A stretch of 64,000 nucleotides of DNA from Paramagnetospirillum magneticum AMB-1 (lineage in GTDB: Bacteria > Pseudomonadota > Alphaproteobacteria > Rhodospirillales > Magnetospirillaceae). Position numbers and translations under genes: made by a program. Position 1 is the stretch's first letter, and the number at the start of each line of letters is the position of its first letter. The stretch is from assembly GCF_000009985.1 (NCBI RefSeq), contig NC_007626.1, positions 4,333,943 through 4,397,942 on the forward strand. The letters are read 5' to 3'. The notes below the pieces were generated by a model. It worked only from the letters and a program-made list of their open reading frames with translations. It did not search any database and had not been told where the DNA came from. Shown here piece after piece: positions 24,084 to 32,881 of this stretch.

Positions 24084-25160
24084 ATGACCAAGACCAATTC
24101 CGGTAACTTCTTCGAGGACTTCCGCCTCGGCCAGGTGATCAACCACGCCACGCCGCGCACCGTCACCTCGGGCGACGTGGCGCTGTACACCGCCCTTTAC
24201 GGCTCGCGCTTCGCCGTCAATTCCTCGGCCGAGTTCGCCAAGTCCATCGGCCTGGGCGCCGAAAGCATGGGCCACCTCGCCCCCGTCGACGACATGCTGG
24301 CCTTCCACGTGGTGTTCGGCAAGACCGTGCCCGACATCAGCCTCAACGCCGTGGCCAATCTGGGCTATGCCGCGGGGCGCTTCGGCGAGATGGTCTATCC
24401 CGGCGACACCATCACCACCACGTCGACCGTGATCGGCCTGAAGGAGAACTCCAACAAGCAGACCGGCGTGGTCTATGTCCGCTCGGTGGGCACCAACCAG
24501 CTGCGGGAAATGGTGGTGGAGTATGTCCGCTGGGTGATGGTCAAGAAGCGCGACGTCAGCGCCCCGGCGCCCGAGGAAACCGTTCCCGACCTGCCCGGCG
24601 CCGTCGCCGCCGCCGATCTGGTGATTCCGGAAAGCCTCACCCTCGGCGCCTACGACACCACCCTGGCCGGCAGCCCCCATCTGTGGGACGACTACGCGGC
24701 GGGCGAGAAGATCGACCATGTGGACGGCATGACCATCGAGGAAGCCGAGCACATGATGGCCACCCGCCTGTGGCAGAACACCGCCAAGGTGCACTTCAAC
24801 CAGTACACCGAGGGCCAGGGCCGCTTCGGCCGCCGCCTGATCTATGGCGGCCACATCATCAGCCTGGCCCGCGCCCTGTCCTTCAACGGGTTGGGCAACG
24901 CCTTCAAGATCGTCGCCATCAACGGCGGGCGGCACACCAACCCGACCTTCGCCGGCGACACCATCCACGCCTGGACCGAGGTGCTGGAAAAGATCGAGGT
25001 GCCCGGCCGCAAGGACGTGGGCGCGCTGCGCCTGCGTCTGGTCGCCACCAAGAACCAGCCTTGCGCCGCCCATCCCCTCAAGGCGGAAAACGGCAAGGAC
25101 TTCGACCCGGCGGTGGTGCTGGACTTCGACTACACCGTGCTGATGCCGCGCCGGAAGTAG
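24084..25160 (+). CDS. mch: mesaconyl-CoA hydratase (MaoC-like)
   Basis: 358 residues; two hot-dog-fold MaoC-like halves (about 1-165 and 180-340). The second half has FGRRLIYGGHIISLARAL (about 251-268), matching the R-hydratase-type active-site helix. It hydrates mesaconyl-C1-CoA to beta-methylmalyl-CoA, which Mcl1 (gene at 53956) then cleaves to glyoxylate and propionyl-CoA. ATG 24084 is the start; a fragment nine codons longer opens at 24057 without an SD. Mcl2 is directly upstream. Confidence 0.85.
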   Translation: MTKTNSGNFFEDFRLGQVINHATPRTVTSGDVALYTALYGSRFAVNSSAEFAKSIGLGAESMGHLAPVDDMLAFHVVFGKTVPDISLNAVANLGYAAGRFGEMVYPGDTITTTSTVIGLKENSNKQTGVVYVRSVGTNQLREMVVEYVRWVMVKKRDVSAPAPEETVPDLPGAVAAADLVIPESLTLGAYDTTLAGSPHLWDDYAAGEKIDHVDGMTIEEAEHMMATRLWQNTAKVHFNQYTEGQGRFGRRLIYGGHIISLARALSFNGLGNAFKIVAINGGRHTNPTFAGDTIHAWTEVLEKIEVPGRKDVGALRLRLVATKNQPCAAHPLKAENGKDFDPAVVLDFDYTVLMPRRK

Positions 25161-25285
25161 GACGGAACGGACGCGGGGGGCCTCGTCCCCTCGTGTCCCC
25201 CTCCGAATTCCTCCGTCCGCCAGAAAGCGCTTCACCCCAGGCATTTGGCCGTATCATGCCGACCTCGGTGTTCAGCCCTACTCCG

Positions 25286-25297
25286 TCCGGGTAGGCT
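25286..25297 (+). promoter_or_regulatory. shared 12-mer in the sdh leader
   Basis: TCCGGGTAGGCT occurs here, 124 bases upstream of the sdhC ATG, and again at 31651-31662 in the mdh leader. The next bases GCCCT also match 46015-46025 (TAGGCTGCCCT). Could be a regulator site or an RNA element; no known box fits. Confidence 0.4.
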
Positions 25298-25326
25298 GCC
25301 CTGCCGAAAAGTGTGGTTTCCTATCG

Positions 25327-25355
25327 TTGACTCTGGGGCCTCGAGGGGCTAAACA
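25327..25355 (+). promoter_or_regulatory. promoter of the sdhCDAB operon
   Basis: TTGACT (25327-25332), 17-base spacer, TAAACA (25350-25355), about 65 bases upstream of sdhC. The rest of the 260-bp gap 25161-25420 contains the 12-mer at 25286 and nothing else I can name. Confidence 0.55.
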
Positions 25356-25420
25356 CCTACCGCATCGCCGCAAAGGGCCGACACAAGGCCCTCGTCGTCC
25401 GTATTTCAGGGGCTCTAGCC

Positions 25421-25798
25421 ATGACAACGCGCACCCGGCCGCTTTCGCCTCATATCCAGGTTTATCGGATGCCGTTCACGGCCATCCTGTCCATCAGCCA
25501 CCGCATCACCGGCGTGGCTCTCGCGGTCGGCACCGTCGTGCTGGCGTATTGGCTGGCCTCGGCCGCCTACGGCCCCGTCGCCTATGGCCACGCCCAGGCC
25601 GTGCTCGGCTCTTGGCTGGGCAAGCTGGTGCTGTTCGGCTGGACCGCGGCCCTGTTCTATCACCTGTGCAACGGCATCCGTCACCTGTTCTGGGACAAGG
25701 GCCGTGGCTACGAGATCGCCGAGGCCGACAAGTCGGGCCGCATGGTCGTGGGCGCCGCTGCCGCGCTGACCGTGCTGGCCTGGATCTTCGGCCTGTAA
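25421..25798 (+). CDS. sdhC: succinate dehydrogenase cytochrome b556 subunit
   Basis: 125 residues with three transmembrane helices. SPHIQVYRMP (about 8-17) is the conserved N-terminal loop, and SISHRITGVALAVG (about 25-38) plus the heme-ligand His in YHLCNGIRHLFWD (about 82-94) are the family signature. Anchors complex II and binds heme b and ubiquinone with SdhD. First gene of the operon. Confidence 0.95.
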   Translation: MTTRTRPLSPHIQVYRMPFTAILSISHRITGVALAVGTVVLAYWLASAAYGPVAYGHAQAVLGSWLGKLVLFGWTAALFYHLCNGIRHLFWDKGRGYEIAEADKSGRMVVGAAAALTVLAWIFGL

Positions 25799-25812
25799 TC
25801 GGGAGAGCGCAT

Positions 25813-26193
25813 ATGAGCCTCGAATCCCCTGTCGGCCGCGCCCGCGGCCTCGGTTCCGCCAAGGAAGGCGCCGGCCACTGGATCGCCCAGCGCGTCACCG
25901 CCATCTTCCTGATCCCCCTGTCGCTGTGGTTCGCCGTCTCCGTGATCGGCCTGTCGCACGCAGACTACGCCACCTTCAAGGCGTGGATGGCCAAGCCCGG
26001 CAATTCCTCGCTGCTGCTGCTGACCGTGCTGACCGTGCTGTACCACGCCCAGCTGGGCCTGCAGGTGGTGATCGAGGACTACGTCAGCTGCGAGTGCAAG
26101 AAGATCGCGGCCCTGGTCGGGTCCAAGCTGATCATCGCCTTCCTCGCCGTCTTCATGACGGTGTCGATCCTCAAAGTCGCGATTGGAGCCTGA
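25813..26193 (+). CDS. sdhD: succinate dehydrogenase membrane anchor
   Basis: 126 residues, three hydrophobic helices (about 28-48, 66-86, 105-125). HWIAQRVTAIFLIPLSLWF (about 22-40) is typical, and the heme-ligand His is in LYHAQLGLQVVIEDYV (about 77-92). SD GGGAG precedes the ATG. Completes the quinone-reducing membrane part of complex II with SdhC; four bases then sdhA. Confidence 0.9.
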   Translation: MSLESPVGRARGLGSAKEGAGHWIAQRVTAIFLIPLSLWFAVSVIGLSHADYATFKAWMAKPGNSSLLLLTVLTVLYHAQLGLQVVIEDYVSCECKKIAALVGSKLIIAFLAVFMTVSILKVAIGA

Positions 26194-26197
26194 CGCC

Positions 26198-27979
26198 ATG
26201 GCTGCCTACAAGATTATCGACCACACCTATGACGTGGTGGTTGTCGGTGCCGGCGGCGCCGGCCTGCGCGCCACCATGGGCATGGGTCAGGCCGGCTTCA
26301 AGACCGCCTGCATCACCAAGGTGTTCCCCACCCGCTCGCACACCGTGGCCGCCCAGGGCGGCATCGGCGCCAGCCTGGGCAACATGGCCGAGGATAACTG
26401 GAAGTGGCACATGTACGACACCGTCAAGGGGTCGGACTGGCTGGGCGACCAGGATGCCATCGAGTACATGTGCCGCGAGGCCGTGCCGGCGGTGCATGAG
26501 CTGGAGCATTTCGGCGTGCCCTTCTCGCGCACGCCCGAAGGCAAGATCTACCAGCGCCCGTTCGGCGGCCACATGTCCAATTTCGGCGAGAAGCCGGTGC
26601 AGCGCGCCTGCGCCGCCGCCGACCGCACCGGGCATGCCATCCTGCACACGCTGTACTCCCAGTGCCTGAAGCACCAGTGCGAGTTCTTCATCGAGTACTT
26701 CGCCATCGACCTGATCATGGAGAACGGCGCCTGTCGCGGCGTCGTCGCCTGGAACCTGGACGACGGCACCCTGCACCGCTTCCGCGCCCATAAGGTCGTG
26801 CTGGCCTCGGGCGGTTACGGCCGCGCCTTCTTCTCGTGCACCTCGGCGCACACCTGCACCGGCGACGGCCACGGCCTGGTCGCCCGCGCCGGCCTGCCGC
26901 TGCAGGACATGGAGTTTGTGCAGTTCCACCCCACCGGCATCTACGGCTCGGGCTGCCTGATCACCGAGGGTGCCCGCGGTGAAGGCGGCTACGTCACCAA
27001 CTCCGCCGGCGAGCGCTTCATGGAGCGCTATGCCCCCACCGCCAAGGACCTGGCCTCGCGTGACGTCGTCTCGCGCGCCATGACCATGGAAATCCGCGAA
27101 GGCCGCGGCGTGGGCAAGGAACACGACCACATCTTCCTGCACCTGGAGCATCTGGGGGCCGAGACCCTGGAACTGCGCCTGCCGGGCATTTCCGAGACGG
27201 CGAAGATCTTCGCCGGCGTGGACGTGACCAAGGAGCCGATCCCGGTGCTGCCGACCGTGCACTACAACATGGGCGGTATCCCCACCAACGTGTACGGCGA
27301 GGTCCTGCGCCCCACCGCCGAGAACCCCGACGCCACCGTCGAGGGCCTGATGGCCATCGGCGAGGCGGCCTGCGTCTCGGTGCACGGCGCCAACCGCCTG
27401 GGCACCAACTCGCTGCTGGACATCGTGGTGTTCGGCCGCGCCTGCGCCCTGCGCGCCGCCGAGACCATGAAGCCCGGCACCGCCCACAAGCCGCTGCCCA
27501 AGGACGGCAGCGACCTGGCCCTGTCGCGTTTCGATCGTCTGCGCAATGCCAACGGCTCCATGCATACCAGCGAGATCCGTCTCGCCATGCAGAAGACCAT
27601 GCAGATGGACGCGGCGGTGTTCCGCACCTCCAAGTCGCTGGCCGAGGGCTGCGCCAAGATGGATCAGGTCGCGTCGACCCTGCCCCAGCTCAAGATCAAC
27701 GACCGCTCCACCGTGTGGAACTCGGATCTGGTCGAGGCGCTGGAGCTGGAGAATCTGATGGATTGCGCCCTGGCCACCATCGTGTCGGCGGAAGCCCGGC
27801 ACGAAAGCCGCGGCGCCCACGCCCACGAGGATTATCCCGACCGCGACGACGTCAACTGGCAGAAGCACTCGCTGGCCTGGGTCGAGAACGGCAAGGTGAA
27901 GCTGGACTACCGTCCGGTGCACACCTACACGCTCACCGACGAGGTCGAGTACATCAAGCCGCAGAAGCGCGTGTACTAA
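26198..27979 (+). CDS. sdhA: succinate dehydrogenase flavoprotein subunit
   Basis: 593 residues. FAD motif VVVGAGGAGLRA (about 14-25), covalent-flavin His in RSHTVAAQGG (about 44-53), catalytic HPTGIYG (about 246-252) and EGARGEGG (about 260-267), and ANRLGTNSLLD (about 395-405). Oxidises succinate to fumarate and passes electrons to SdhB. Separated from sdhD by four bases. Confidence 0.98.
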   Translation: MAAYKIIDHTYDVVVVGAGGAGLRATMGMGQAGFKTACITKVFPTRSHTVAAQGGIGASLGNMAEDNWKWHMYDTVKGSDWLGDQDAIEYMCREAVPAVHELEHFGVPFSRTPEGKIYQRPFGGHMSNFGEKPVQRACAAADRTGHAILHTLYSQCLKHQCEFFIEYFAIDLIMENGACRGVVAWNLDDGTLHRFRAHKVVLASGGYGRAFFSCTSAHTCTGDGHGLVARAGLPLQDMEFVQFHPTGIYGSGCLITEGARGEGGYVTNSAGERFMERYAPTAKDLASRDVVSRAMTMEIREGRGVGKEHDHIFLHLEHLGAETLELRLPGISETAKIFAGVDVTKEPIPVLPTVHYNMGGIPTNVYGEVLRPTAENPDATVEGLMAIGEAACVSVHGANRLGTNSLLDIVVFGRACALRAAETMKPGTAHKPLPKDGSDLALSRFDRLRNANGSMHTSEIRLAMQKTMQMDAAVFRTSKSLAEGCAKMDQVASTLPQLKINDRSTVWNSDLVEALELENLMDCALATIVSAEARHESRGAHAHEDYPDRDDVNWQKHSLAWVENGKVKLDYRPVHTYTLTDEVEYIKPQKRVY

Positions 27980-28000
27980 GGAAGGGTTAGGAGAACGCAC

Positions 28001-28780
28001 ATGGTTGAATTCGCCCTGCCCCCCAATTCGCGGGTCCAGCCCGGCAAGGTCTACAAGGCCGTCGGCGCCAAGAACGTCAAGGTCTTCAAGATCTACCGCT
28101 ACGACCCCGATGCCAACGCCAACCCGCGGCTGGACAGCTACGAGATCGATCTCGACGCTTGCGGCCCCATGGTCCTGGACGCCCTGCTGAAGATCAAGAA
28201 CGAGATCGACTCGACCTTGACCTTCCGCCGTTCGTGCCGCGAAGGCATCTGCGGGTCGTGCGCCATGAACATCGACGGCACCAATACCCTGGCCTGCCTC
28301 AAGCCCATCGAGGACATCAAGGGTGAGGCGGCCATCTATCCGCTGCCGCACATGCCGGTGGTCAAGGACCTGATCCCCGACCTGACCCTGCCCTACGCCC
28401 AGCTGGCCTCCATCAAGCCCTGGATGCAGACCCAGACCGCTCCGCCGCCCGACGGCGAGCGTCTGCAGAGCCCGGAAGAGCGCGAGAAGCTCGACGGGCT
28501 GTGGGAATGCATCCTGTGCTTCTGCTGCCAGACCAGCTGCCCCAGCTACTGGTGGAACGGCGACCGCTATCTCGGCCCGTCGGTGCTGCTGCAGGCCGCC
28601 CGCTGGATTCTCGACTCCCGCGATGAGATGACCGGCGAGCGTCTGGACGACCTTGAAGACCCCTTCAAGCTGTATCGCTGCCACACCATCATGAACTGCA
28701 CCAAGACTTGTCCCAAGGGCCTCAACCCGGCCAAGGCCATCGGTGCGATCAAGGAAAAGATCATGGAGCGCCGCGTCTGA
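28001..28780 (+). CDS. sdhB: succinate dehydrogenase iron-sulfur subunit
   Basis: 259 residues. The [2Fe-2S] ligands are in CREGICGSC (about 75-83), and the [4Fe-4S] and [3Fe-4S] ligands in CILCFCCQTSCP (about 168-179) and CHTIMNCTKTCPKG (about 227-240). Relays electrons from SdhA to quinone. A strong terminator follows 28 bases after the stop. Confidence 0.97.
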   Translation: MVEFALPPNSRVQPGKVYKAVGAKNVKVFKIYRYDPDANANPRLDSYEIDLDACGPMVLDALLKIKNEIDSTLTFRRSCREGICGSCAMNIDGTNTLACLKPIEDIKGEAAIYPLPHMPVVKDLIPDLTLPYAQLASIKPWMQTQTAPPPDGERLQSPEEREKLDGLWECILCFCCQTSCPSYWWNGDRYLGPSVLLQAARWILDSRDEMTGERLDDLEDPFKLYRCHTIMNCTKTCPKGLNPAKAIGAIKEKIMERRV

Positions 28781-28808
28781 CGCGGCCTTTCATGGCATGA
28801 ACGGAAAA

Positions 28809-28839
28809 GGGGCGGTTCCCGCGGGAACCGCCCCTTTTT
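28809..28839 (+). terminator. intrinsic terminator of the sdh operon
   Basis: GGGGCGGTTCC (28809-28819), loop CGCG, GGAACCGCCCC (28824-28834), then TTTTT (28835-28839). The A run at 28805-28808 lets it also stop the leftward lipoprotein gene. Confidence 0.92.
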
Positions 28840-28862
28840 CATGACTTGCCCTCTGCTGAATT

Positions 28863-29267
28863 CTATTCCTCGCCCTGCGGGCTGCGTATCCGCCGCTCGG
28901 TTTGCCACGCCTTGACCTGGGCATTGGAGAAGGGGTTCACCAAGTGGCCGTCGGCCATGCGCATCTCGGGGTCGAAGCAATAGTAGGAGGCCAGATGGGG
29001 GGCCGTCATACGGCACTGCCACCGCCTCTCGGTGACCAGAACCGCCTTCAGGCCGTAGACCTCGCAGGCCTCGGCCGCCAGGCGGTCGCGCTCCGCCCGG
29101 GGCGTGTCGCCCTCATAACAGACGGTGACCTGCCCATCGTAGCCGGGCAGCTTCTGCTTCTTGACCGAGCGGTCCATCTCATGCCGGTCGACGAAGGCAT
29201 TCCCCGAGGAGCACCCCCCAAGCACGGCCAGGGCGACAATGAGAGCGGCACTGCGAAAGGCAAGCAT
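28863..29267 (-). CDS. small secreted lipoprotein
   Basis: 134 residues. MLAFRSAALIVALAVLGGCSSG is a lipoprotein signal peptide with lipobox LGGC (Cys about residue 18). The mature part has Cys in VCYEG and QCRMTAP plus YYCFD, which could form two disulfides. I use the ATG at 29267, since an upstream longer frame adds a charged peptide with no signal. Function unknown. Confidence 0.7.
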   Translation of the reverse strand: MLAFRSAALIVALAVLGGCSSGNAFVDRHEMDRSVKKQKLPGYDGQVTVCYEGDTPRAERDRLAAEACEVYGLKAVLVTERRWQCRMTAPHLASYYCFDPEMRMADGHLVNPFSNAQVKAWQTERRIRSPQGEE

Positions 29268-29426
29268 CTGCGAGACCCGTAAAAACCGGTGGGGCGGCCC
29301 CAATGTTTAAACCAAAGTCCAGGTTTTGGAAACATTCCTGCGCCTGGGACGTTGCCCCTGGACCCGCTCGGGGCTATTCTCGGGGAAATGGCATCTCCCC
29401 CTGGGGCGGGAAAGAGGAGTAGGTCT

Positions 29427-30359
29427 ATGTCCGACGGCAAGAAATTCCGGCTGGTTACCCGCAGCGACTTCGACGGTCTGGTCTGCGCGGTCCTGCTGAA
29501 GCAGCTCGATCTCATCGACGACATTAAGTTTGTCCACCCCAAGGACATGCAGGATGGCATCATCGAGATCGGGCCGAAGGACATCACCACCAACCTGCCC
29601 TATGTGGAGGGTGTCCATATCGCCTTCGACCATCACCTGTCCGAGACCATCCGGGTGGGCAAGAAGGAAAACCACATCATCGAGGCCGAGGCCCCCTCGG
29701 CGGCCCGTGTGGTCTATAACTATTACGGCGGCGCCAAGGTGTTCCCCGCCTCGTGGGACGAGATGATGGCGGCGGTGGACCAGGGCGATTCCGCCCAGTA
29801 CTCGCTTGAGGAGATCCTCGACCCCACCGGCTGGACCCTGCTGAACTACATCATGGACGCCCGCACCGGCCTGGGCCGTTTCCGCGAGTTCCGGGTGTCC
29901 AACTACCAGCTGATGATGGACCTGATCGATTACTGCCGGAACCACAACATCGACGAGATCCTGGCCCTGCCCGACGTCAAGGAACGGACCGACATCTATT
30001 TCGAGCACGCCGACAAGTTCAAGGAACAGATCAAGCGCTGCTCCACCGTTCACAAGAACCTGGTGGTGCTGGACCTGCGCGGCGAGGAGACCATCTACGC
30101 CGGCAACCGCTTCATGATCTACGCGCTCTATCCGGAGACCAACATCTCCATCCACGAGCTGTGGGGCGTGAAGAAGCAGAACACCGTCTTCGCCATCGGC
30201 AAGTCCATCGTCAACCGCTCGTCCAAGACCAATGTGGGCGAGCTGTGCCTGAAATACGGCGGCGGCGGCCACATGAACGCCGGCACCTGCCAGGTGGACA
30301 ATTCGGTCTGCGACAAAGCGCTCTCCGACATCATCGCCAAGATCAACGCCGACGGCTGA
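29427..30359 (+). CDS. DHH-family phosphoesterase, exopolyphosphatase-like
   Basis: 310 residues. N-terminal DHH domain: TRSDFDGLVCAVLLKQL (about 10-26, first metal Asp) and the signature FDHHLSE (about 68-74), with MAAVDQGDS (about 112-120). The C-terminal DHHA1 region has GGGGHMNAGTCQV (about 281-293). The fold hydrolyses phosphodiester or polyphosphate bonds, with Mn2+; substrate unclear. ATG at 29427 with GAGGAG upstream. It is 70 bases from zapE, which follows. Confidence 0.85.
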   Translation: MSDGKKFRLVTRSDFDGLVCAVLLKQLDLIDDIKFVHPKDMQDGIIEIGPKDITTNLPYVEGVHIAFDHHLSETIRVGKKENHIIEAEAPSAARVVYNYYGGAKVFPASWDEMMAAVDQGDSAQYSLEEILDPTGWTLLNYIMDARTGLGRFREFRVSNYQLMMDLIDYCRNHNIDEILALPDVKERTDIYFEHADKFKEQIKRCSTVHKNLVVLDLRGEETIYAGNRFMIYALYPETNISIHELWGVKKQNTVFAIGKSIVNRSSKTNVGELCLKYGGGGHMNAGTCQVDNSVCDKALSDIIAKINADG

Positions 30360-30378
30360 GCCTGCGGCCATCCATGAC

Positions 30379-30402
30379 CGGGCGGGAGGAAACTCCCGCC
30401 CG
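30379..30402 (+). terminator. 10-bp hairpin with GAAA tetraloop
   Basis: CGGGCGGGAG (30379-30388), loop GAAA, CTCCCGCCCG (30393-30402), followed by CTTCATTTC. Only a weak T tract; a partial terminator of the DHH gene or a leader element of zapE. Confidence 0.5.
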
Positions 30403-30428
30403 CTTCATTTCAGGAGCTTAGGGGAACC

Positions 30429-31592
30429 ATGGGCGAAGGCCCCCTGTTTGCCTACCGCGCCAAGGTCGCCAGCGGCGAGGTGCGACCCGACGTCGCCCAG
30501 GAACTGGCCATGGAGAAGCTGCAAAGCCTTCACCACGCCCTGGCGCGCTATCGCCCCGCCCTGGGCGAGACCGGCTGGCTGGCCCGCTTCGGCCTGAAGA
30601 AGGCGGCACCCGGCTCCTCCTGGACCTGGGGCGCCGGCGACCTCGCCACCCAGGCGGCGCCCAAGCATGGCCTGTACATCTTCGGCGAGGTGGGACGCGG
30701 CAAGTCCATGCTGATGGACCTGTTCTTCCACACCGCCTCCATCCCCGGCAAGAAGCGCGTGCACTTCCACGAATTCATGCGCGACATCCACCGCGACATC
30801 CACAAATGGCGCCAGACGCCGTCGCGCGGTGATGCCGACCCCATCCCCAAGCTGGCCCGCTCCATCGCGTCGGAGGCCTGGCTGCTCTGTCTCGACGAAC
30901 TCCAGGTCACCGACATCGCCGACGCCATGATCGTCGGGCGACTGTTCAAATGCCTGATGGACGACGGCGTGGTGGTGGTGATCACCTCGAACCGCCATCC
31001 CAGGGACCTGTACAAGGACGGGCTGCAGCGCGACCGCTTCGTCCCCTTCATCAAGCTGATCGAAGACAAGCTCGACATCCTGGAGCTGAACTCCGAGCGC
31101 GACTACCGCCTGGGCCGCAAGCGCGGCCTGCAGGTCTACCACGCGCCGCTGAGCGAGGAGGCGGAGAACGCCCTGGAACTGGCCTTCGCCCGCCTGACCG
31201 AGGGCACCAGCACCAATCCCCACACCATTGAGGTCAATGGCCGCCAGTTGCGCGTGCCCCTGGCCGGCGCCGGCGTGGCCCGCTTCTCATTTTCTCAGCT
31301 CTGCGGCACGGCGCTGGGTCCCAGCGACTATCTCGCCCTGGCCGGGCGCTATCACACCCTGGTGCTGTCGGACATCCCCCTGCTGTCGCCCGCCAACAAG
31401 GACGAGGCGCGGCGCTTCGTCACCCTGGTGGACGCGCTGTACGAGCACAAGGTGACCCTGATCTGCTCGGCGGCCGCCCCGCCGGAAACGCTCTACCCCG
31501 AAGGCGTCGGCGCCTTCGAGTTCCAGCGCACCGTCTCGCGCCTGATGGAAATGCAGGCCGAGGATTACGTGATGCGGGAGCATCTGGGGTAG
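30429..31592 (+). CDS. zapE: cell-division ATPase ZapE (AFG1-like)
   Basis: 387 residues. Walker A FGEVGRGKSMLMD (about 80-92), HFHEFMRDIH (about 112-121), and Walker B LLCLDELQVTDI (about 151-162) with the AFG1 signature. Family members interact with FtsZ in bacteria and with inner-membrane quality control in mitochondria. SD AGGAG lies 12 bases upstream and AGGGGA closer. Between sdh and mdh, as often seen in alphaproteobacteria. Confidence 0.9.
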   Translation: MGEGPLFAYRAKVASGEVRPDVAQELAMEKLQSLHHALARYRPALGETGWLARFGLKKAAPGSSWTWGAGDLATQAAPKHGLYIFGEVGRGKSMLMDLFFHTASIPGKKRVHFHEFMRDIHRDIHKWRQTPSRGDADPIPKLARSIASEAWLLCLDELQVTDIADAMIVGRLFKCLMDDGVVVVITSNRHPRDLYKDGLQRDRFVPFIKLIEDKLDILELNSERDYRLGRKRGLQVYHAPLSEEAENALELAFARLTEGTSTNPHTIEVNGRQLRVPLAGAGVARFSFSQLCGTALGPSDYLALAGRYHTLVLSDIPLLSPANKDEARRFVTLVDALYEHKVTLICSAAAPPETLYPEGVGAFEFQRTVSRLMEMQAEDYVMREHLG

Positions 31593-31650
31593 GACGGCGG
31601 TTGCGCCGCACCACGGCCAAGCCCACCCCCAAGGGTAGCCAACAACCCCC

Positions 31651-31662
31651 TCCGGGTAGGCT
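31651..31662 (+). promoter_or_regulatory. shared 12-mer in the mdh leader
   Basis: TCCGGGTAGGCT, identical to 25286-25297 upstream of sdhC, is followed here by TTCCTATAAC, where TATAAC (31667-31672) could be a -10. A GGGTAGCC half-copy lies at 31633-31640. The rest of the 298-bp leader 31593-31890 holds no gene I can support. Confidence 0.4.
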
Positions 31663-31890
31663 TTCCTATAACGAGTCCAAAGCATTACGGCATTGGTCGT
31701 ACCGCTTTGAGGCCAGTGTACGGAAATCCCACGGTTTCCCGGCGGAGCCGCTTTGCATGGGCTGCATGCCAATCCGCTTGCCCTTGGGCGCGAATCGCGT
31801 TACCTAAGCCCCCCAGGCCAGTTTTGCGCGCAGCGGCGCGCCCCACCCGTTCGTCTAGAACCATCTCACGATTTCGAGGGAACTCCATCC

Positions 31891-32850
31891 ATGGCACGCA
31901 AGAAGATCGCTCTCGTAGGGTCCGGCAACATCGGCGGCACGCTCGCCCACCTGATCGGCCTCAAGGAACTGGGTGATGTCGTCATGTTCGACATCGCCGA
32001 GGGCATCCCCCAGGGCAAGGGTCTCGACATCCTCGAGTCCACCCCGGTCGAGGGCGTGGACTGCCGCTATTCCGGTGCCAACGACTACTCCGCCATCGCT
32101 GGCGCCGACGTGGTCATCGTCACCGCCGGCGTGCCGCGCAAGCCCGGCATGAGCCGCGACGATCTGGTCGGCATCAACCTCAAGGTCATGGCCGCCGTCG
32201 GCGAAGGCATCAAGAAGAACTGCCCCGGCGCCTTCGTGATCTGCATCACCAATCCGCTGGACGTGATGGTCTGGGCGCTGCAGCACTATTCGGGCGTGCC
32301 CGCCAACATGATCGTCGGCATGGCCGGCGTGCTGGATTCGGCCCGCTTCCGCACCTTCCTGTGCGAAGAGTTCAACGTCTCGGTCGAGGACGTCACCGCC
32401 TTCGTGCTGGGCGGCCACGGCGACACCATGGTCCCGCTGGTCCGTTACTCCACCGTCGCCGGCATTCCGCTGCCCGACCTGGTGAAGATGGGCTGGACCA
32501 CCCAGGAGAAGCTCGACCAGATCGTGCAGCGCACCCGTGACGGCGGCGCCGAGATCGTCAACCTGCTGAAGACCGGCTCGGCCTACTACGCCCCCGCCGC
32601 CTCCGGCGTGGCCATGGCCGAAGCCTTCCTGAAGGACAAGAAGCGCGTCCTGCCCGTCGCCACCCTGGTCAAGGGCGGCACCTACGGCCAGCCCGACGAC
32701 GTGTTCGTCGGCGTGCCGGTGGTGATCGGCGAAGGCGGCGTGGAGCGCATCGTCGAGATCGAGCTGAACGCCGCCGAGCAGGCCGAGTTCAACAAGTCGG
32801 CCGACGCCGTTCGCGGCCTGGTCAAGGTCGCCAAGGGCCTGATGGGCTAA
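31891..32850 (+). CDS. mdh: malate dehydrogenase
   Basis: 319 residues, LDH-like type. NAD-binding GSGNIGG (about 11-17), substrate-binding GVPRKPGMSRDDL (about 79-91) with two Arg, and catalytic His in LGGHGDTMVPL (about 174-184). Oxidises malate to oxaloacetate. ATG 31891 is supported by GAGGGAA upstream; a longer open frame runs into the leader. Opens the mdh-sucCD segment, with sucC 31 bases after the stop. Confidence 0.97.
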   Translation: MARKKIALVGSGNIGGTLAHLIGLKELGDVVMFDIAEGIPQGKGLDILESTPVEGVDCRYSGANDYSAIAGADVVIVTAGVPRKPGMSRDDLVGINLKVMAAVGEGIKKNCPGAFVICITNPLDVMVWALQHYSGVPANMIVGMAGVLDSARFRTFLCEEFNVSVEDVTAFVLGGHGDTMVPLVRYSTVAGIPLPDLVKMGWTTQEKLDQIVQRTRDGGAEIVNLLKTGSAYYAPAASGVAMAEAFLKDKKRVLPVATLVKGGTYGQPDDVFVGVPVVIGEGGVERIVEIELNAAEQAEFNKSADAVRGLVKVAKGLMG

Positions 32851-32881
32851 TCGACAAGACACTCAAGGGGAGCAAGACCCG

